Source: Flavobacterium keumense (GTDB taxonomy: Bacteria > Bacteroidota > Bacteroidia > Flavobacteriales > Flavobacteriaceae). Taken from it: a stretch of 64,000 bases of DNA. Where the stretch lies: positions 1,612,001 to 1,676,000 of the forward strand of contig NZ_CP092332.1 of the NCBI RefSeq assembly GCF_029866485.1. The letters run 5' to 3'. Position numbers and translations under genes: made by a program. Shown here piece after piece: positions 61,346-64,000 of the stretch. Every line of letters starts with the position of its first letter. Positions within the stretch are counted from its first letter, which is position 1. The notes under the pieces are model-generated. The model made no database searches, was not told the origin of the DNA, and saw nothing but the letters and a program-made list of their open reading frames with translations.

Positions 61346-62116
61346 CTATTTTGAAATAGCTTCTTCGTAATTCTCTTCTACTTTTCTCCAGTTGATCACA
61401 TTGAAGAAAGCATCAATGTAGTTTTTACGTTTGTATTGGTAATCCAAGTAATAAGCATGTTCCCATACATCTAAGGCTAAGATGGGTTTACCTTGTACTT
61501 TTGCATTTCGCATTAGAGGATTATCTTGGTTGGCAGTACTTGTGATTTGCAATTTTCCGGAACGATCCACAATTAACCACACCCAACCAGAACCAAAGAC
61601 TTTGTTAGCCTCTCCCTTGAATTGAGTGGTAAAATTATCAAAAGATTCAAAATCTTTTTCAATTGCGGTTGCTAAGGAATCTTTCGGTTGGCCTCCTGCT
61701 TTAGGTCCTATACATTTAAAATAAAGGGAATGGTTGTAATAACCACCTGCGTTATTTTTTTGTTCTTCATTACTAGTATCTAATTGCGATACCACTTCTT
61801 CAATAGTACTATTTTCTAAATTAGTTCCCGCAATGACTTCGTTTAATTTATTAGTATAAGACAAATAATGTTTAGAGTAATGGTTCTCTAAAGTAATTGC
61901 TGATAGATTTGGTGCTAAAGCATCGTAGTCAAAAGCTAATTTTTCTAATTGAAACGAACCATCGTTAGCTTTAACATCATCAGGCATACCCATTGTTATT
62001 TTTTCTTCGGCACTTGGCAAAGGAACTTCAACTACTTCGGTTAGTTTTTTCTTGTTGCAAGAGAATAAAATAAAAAAGAATATTACATAAATTACTTTTA
62101 AAAAGTGTTTTTTCAT
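61346..62116 (-). CDS. Lipoprotein Fe/Mn superoxide dismutase
   Basis: This 256-aa protein has the full Fe/Mn-SOD fold with metal ligands His79 (LENHYSKHY), His129 (GGYYNHSLYF), Asp216 and His220 (LDVWEHAYY), plus STANQDNPLM, which carries the Mn-type Gln position. Unlike cytosolic SOD (about 200 aa), it begins with a lipoprotein signal (FFFILFSC, lipidated Cys20) and a ~30-residue linker. It therefore probably acts at the periplasmic side of a membrane against exogenous superoxide. It lies 7 bp after the ACBP gene, at the end of the lipid-gene string. Confidence 0.92.
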   Translation of the reverse strand: MKKHFLKVIYVIFFFILFSCNKKKLTEVVEVPLPSAEEKITMGMPDDVKANDGSFQLEKLAFDYDALAPNLSAITLENHYSKHYLSYTNKLNEVIAGTNLENSTIEEVVSQLDTSNEEQKNNAGGYYNHSLYFKCIGPKAGGQPKDSLATAIEKDFESFDNFTTQFKGEANKVFGSGWVWLIVDRSGKLQITSTANQDNPLMRNAKVQGKPILALDVWEHAYYLDYQYKRKNYIDAFFNVINWRKVEENYEEAISK

Positions 62117-62123
62117 GACTTGT

Positions 62124-62393
62124 TTATTTTTTCAATAAAGAATTGATGATTTCAATATAGTTTTCTTTAGCTTCCTCAATAGATATATGGCTGATTTGCA
62201 TCCAAGCATTTAGTTTGAAAGCATTTCGTAAATCAAAATTATCGGATTGTCCGTATTGGGCTGAACCAGAAGTTGCTTGTTTGTAAAATGCATACAAACG
62301 TAGTTGTACGTCTTGTGGTAGGGAAGCCTGCGTCATTTTTGAAGCCTCATTAACTGCTTCGTCAAATTGTTTATCTAGATCGTTCTCAATCAT
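62124..62393 (-). CDS. Acyl-CoA-binding protein
   Basis: This 89-aa four-helix protein matches ACBP: LDKQFDEAVNEASKM, then LRLYAFYKQATSG (the family YKQAT motif), then NAFKLNAWMQIS...EEAKENYIEIIN. It binds long-chain acyl-CoA esters in the cytoplasm. Its ATG shares a base with the psd stop codon, so it is translationally coupled. A bacterial ACBP beside psd and cdsA suggests a role in supplying acyl chains for phospholipid synthesis. Confidence 0.93.
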   Translation of the reverse strand: MIENDLDKQFDEAVNEASKMTQASLPQDVQLRLYAFYKQATSGSAQYGQSDNFDLRNAFKLNAWMQISHISIEEAKENYIEIINSLLKK

Positions 62394-63046
62394 TACGCTT
62401 TGGTTGCAATAACTGTTTTTCCGCCGATGGCTTTTTGATTTAATACTACATTAATTGGAGTTCCTAAAGGTAAAAATAAATCTACTCTTGAACCAAATTT
62501 GATGAAACCAGCATCAGTTCCTTGAATTACTTGCATTCCTTCTTCGGCGTAGTTTACAATTCGCTTTGCTAACGCACCAGCGATTTGTCTGTACAATACT
62601 TCTCCAAATGATTTATTTTCAACTACGATAGTCGTTCTTTCATTTTCTTCGCTAGCTTTTGGGTGCCAAGCTACTAAAAATTTTCCAGGATGGTATTTGC
62701 TAAATTTTATAATACCTCCCATTGGATAACGGGTAACATGCACGTTTATTGGCGACATGAATATAGAAACTTGTAGGCGTTTGTCTTTGAAATATTCACC
62801 CTCGTACACCTCTTCAATAACAACAACTTTCCCATCAACAGGAGAAAGAATTTGATCTTCGTTTAAGATAAAAGTTCGTTTTGGATTTCTAAAAAATTGA
62901 AGTATAATTATTAAAAAAACAATTGCTATAATTTGAATCGTCATTTTAATCCAGCTAGTGTCAATCAGATTGTCACTTACTAATAGTACAATGGCAGTGA
63001 TACAAGTGCCTAATAAAATGGATTGAGCTCCTTCTTTATGAAACAT
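62393..63046 (-). CDS. psd: Phosphatidylserine decarboxylase family protein
   Basis: This 217-aa protein has two N-terminal TM helices, then the short-type PSD core: ILSPVDGKVVVIEEV, 'INVHVTRYPMGGIIKFSKYHPGKFLVAWHPKASEENERTTIVVEN', and the self-cleavage site GFIKFGSRVDLFLPLG, where Ser forms the pyruvoyl group. It makes phosphatidylethanolamine, the main phospholipid. A longer frame to 63076 is rejected in favour of ATG 63046 (MFHKEGAQSI), which overlaps the cdsA end by 11 bp. Confidence 0.93.
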   Translation of the reverse strand: MFHKEGAQSILLGTCITAIVLLVSDNLIDTSWIKMTIQIIAIVFLIIILQFFRNPKRTFILNEDQILSPVDGKVVVIEEVYEGEYFKDKRLQVSIFMSPINVHVTRYPMGGIIKFSKYHPGKFLVAWHPKASEENERTTIVVENKSFGEVLYRQIAGALAKRIVNYAEEGMQVIQGTDAGFIKFGSRVDLFLPLGTPINVVLNQKAIGGKTVIATKA

Positions 63047-63926
63047 AAGATAAAATTTGATAAAATAAGTATACAATTGGTGCTACAAATATAACACTAT
63101 CTAGACGATCTAAAATACCTCCATGCCCAGGCATTATTTTACCACTGTCTTTGACTTGGGCAATTCGTTTAAATTTAGATTCAATTAAGTCGCCAATAGT
63201 TCCAAAAACACCAGCAATTAATGCGATAAAAACCCATATTAAGATAGATCTTTCACTAAAATCAGGATTTGGTTTGATGTATAATTTTGAAATTAGATAT
63301 CCAGCAAAAACAGCAAACACAATACCGCCAAGGAATCCTTCAATTGTTTTTTTAGGAGATATGCGTTCGTATAATTTATGTTTTCCTATTGATTTTCCAA
63401 CCAAATAAGCAAATGTATCATTAGTCCAAATGAGAATAAATAATCCGATAATTATTTTAGGATTGTAATCTTTTATTCCGAAAGAAATTTTAACAATGAA
63501 TATAAATGGTAATAGTATGTAGCCTATTAGGTATAAGTATTTCCAAAGTTTTGTAATAGTTTGTTCTTTATTATCAAATAAAAAGAATAAGCATTTAATA
63601 AAGATTAAAATAGTAATCGTCAGTAATCCTATATTTAATTGTTCAATATCAATACCAAGTTCAGTAGGTCTTTCGCGTAAATTTGATAAATAATCGTTTG
63701 TTTCTGTTTGATAGTAACTGATTAAGCTAATTATAGAATAAGATAAGCTCACAAAAGAAAGAGGAAGGATTGTATTCAATTTCACTAGATTGCAAAACTC
63801 ATAGGTAGCAATAATCAGAAAAATTCCGAATAGTAGGATAAAGCTTTCCGTAGAATATAGAATAGAGGATAGTAAGAGTGTAATATAAATTACTCCAGAA
63901 ATCCCTCTTTTAAGTGTTTCATTCAT
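63036..63926 (-). CDS. cdsA: Phosphatidate cytidylyltransferase
   Basis: This 296-aa protein has about eight TM helices and the CdsA signature near the C-terminus: SKFKRIAQVKDSGKIMPGHGGILDRLDS (S-x-x-K-R...KD...P-G-H-G-G-x-x-D-R). It makes CDP-diacylglycerol from phosphatidate and CTP, the branch point for all phospholipids. It is followed by psd and ACBP with overlaps. It starts 1 bp after the stop of the upstream gene at the window end. Confidence 0.95.
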   Translation of the reverse strand: MNETLKRGISGVIYITLLLSSILYSTESFILLFGIFLIIATYEFCNLVKLNTILPLSFVSLSYSIISLISYYQTETNDYLSNLRERPTELGIDIEQLNIGLLTITILIFIKCLFFLFDNKEQTITKLWKYLYLIGYILLPFIFIVKISFGIKDYNPKIIIGLFILIWTNDTFAYLVGKSIGKHKLYERISPKKTIEGFLGGIVFAVFAGYLISKLYIKPNPDFSERSILIWVFIALIAGVFGTIGDLIESKFKRIAQVKDSGKIMPGHGGILDRLDSVIFVAPIVYLFYQILSYVS

Positions 63927-63927
63927 C

Positions 63928-64000
63928 TTAAAGATCCTCTAAAAGCAATAAATACAAGTTCTTTGCAGCACTTCCGTACTGTGTAAAGTCTTCTTCTCTA
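63928..64000 (-). CDS. 3' tail of a probable LUD-domain protein (partial)
   Basis: On the minus strand the last 24 codons read REEDFTQYGSAAKNLYLLLLEDL followed by TAA at 63928-63930, 1 bp before the cdsA ATG. The tail resembles the C-terminus of LutC/YkgG-type LUD-domain proteins often found upstream of cdsA in Flavobacteria (recalled, not searched). The rest lies beyond the window. Confidence 0.55.
   Translation of the reverse strand, partial: REEDFTQYGSAAKNLYLLLLEDL

Noticed and set aside
1..64000. CRISPR array, prophage, integron or defence island
   Set aside because: No regular spacer-repeat array, integrase, phage structural genes or known defence genes are visible; short tandem repeats at 38159-38200 have no spacers.

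Overview
The window is a low-GC chromosomal segment from a member of the Bacteroidota, most probably Flavobacteriaceae and Flavobacterium-like. Support comes from the TAnnTTTG -7 boxes (often with TTG about 19 nt upstream) in front of many genes, three secreted proteins ending in the type IX secretion (gliding-motility type B) C-terminal domain, a ccoN-ccoO fusion, 2TM-domain proteins beside a LytTR regulator, and family-typical genes (DUF349, DUF5606, DUF4422, GxxExxY). No phage, insertion sequence, CRISPR array or rRNA is visible. It reads as core genome with a few small repeat-type insertions.

Layout. 1-8.1 kb: the 3' end of an acyl-CoA carboxylase beta subunit, a porin-like barrel, then a minus-strand block with a lipoprotein amidase, a Tyr-Gly-Gly repeat protein, rimO, a FadL-type barrel and an Asn/Tyr/Ser-rich lipoprotein. 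8.1-12.3 kb: translation genes (proS, two identical tRNA-Glu, rpsT, typA/bipA). 12.3-21.3 kb: three consecutive minus-strand T9SS type B surface proteins of 925, 1443 and 606 aa. 21.4-24.4 kb: an uncharacterised protein, a nucleoid-associated protein and a PRiA4-ORF3-like acidic protein, with REP-like repeats between them. 24.7-27.3 kb: a LytS-type histidine kinase carrying a 2TM domain, a free 2TM protein and a LytTR response regulator. 27.3-36 kb (minus): CDP-alcohol phosphatidyltransferase, heme A synthase, CCA-adding enzyme, a GxxExxY gene inside perfect 18-bp inverted repeats, a YrdC/Sua5 protein, a DUF3575-like barrel, a small surface-glycan group (DUF4422, UDP-galactopyranose mutase, GT2) and dapD. 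36-40.2 kb: yqgF, mqo, def, a DUF5606 protein and mazG.

40.2-51.3 kb is a coherent low-oxygen respiration locus: a Crp/Fnr regulator, divergent Cu+ ATPase ccoI, then ccoS, ccoNO, ccoQ, ccoP, ccoG, ccoH, a SafE/DsbD-like membrane protein, a YdcH-like protein and convergent hemN. Three promoters here (ccoI, ccoS operon, hemN) each have a TGAYA-N2-TRTCA-type palindrome whose centre lies exactly 36.5 nt from the G of the -7 box. That geometry fits class II Crp/Fnr activation and suggests one regulon joining copper loading, cbb3 oxidase and oxygen-independent heme synthesis.

51.4-64 kb: a DUF349 protein, a LOG-family hydrolase, aroE, a TPR protein, a class III aminotransferase, an OstA/LptA-like protein, a secreted GH13 amylase, a lipoprotein superoxide dismutase, and a tightly packed lipid block (acyl-CoA-binding protein, psd, cdsA) ending in the 3' tail of a probable LUD-domain gene.

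The most interesting items are the exact-spacing Crp/Fnr regulon, the GxxExxY cassette bounded by 18-bp inverted repeats, a dispersed repeat read in frame inside dapD, and an inverted pair of REP-like hairpins near 23.8 kb.
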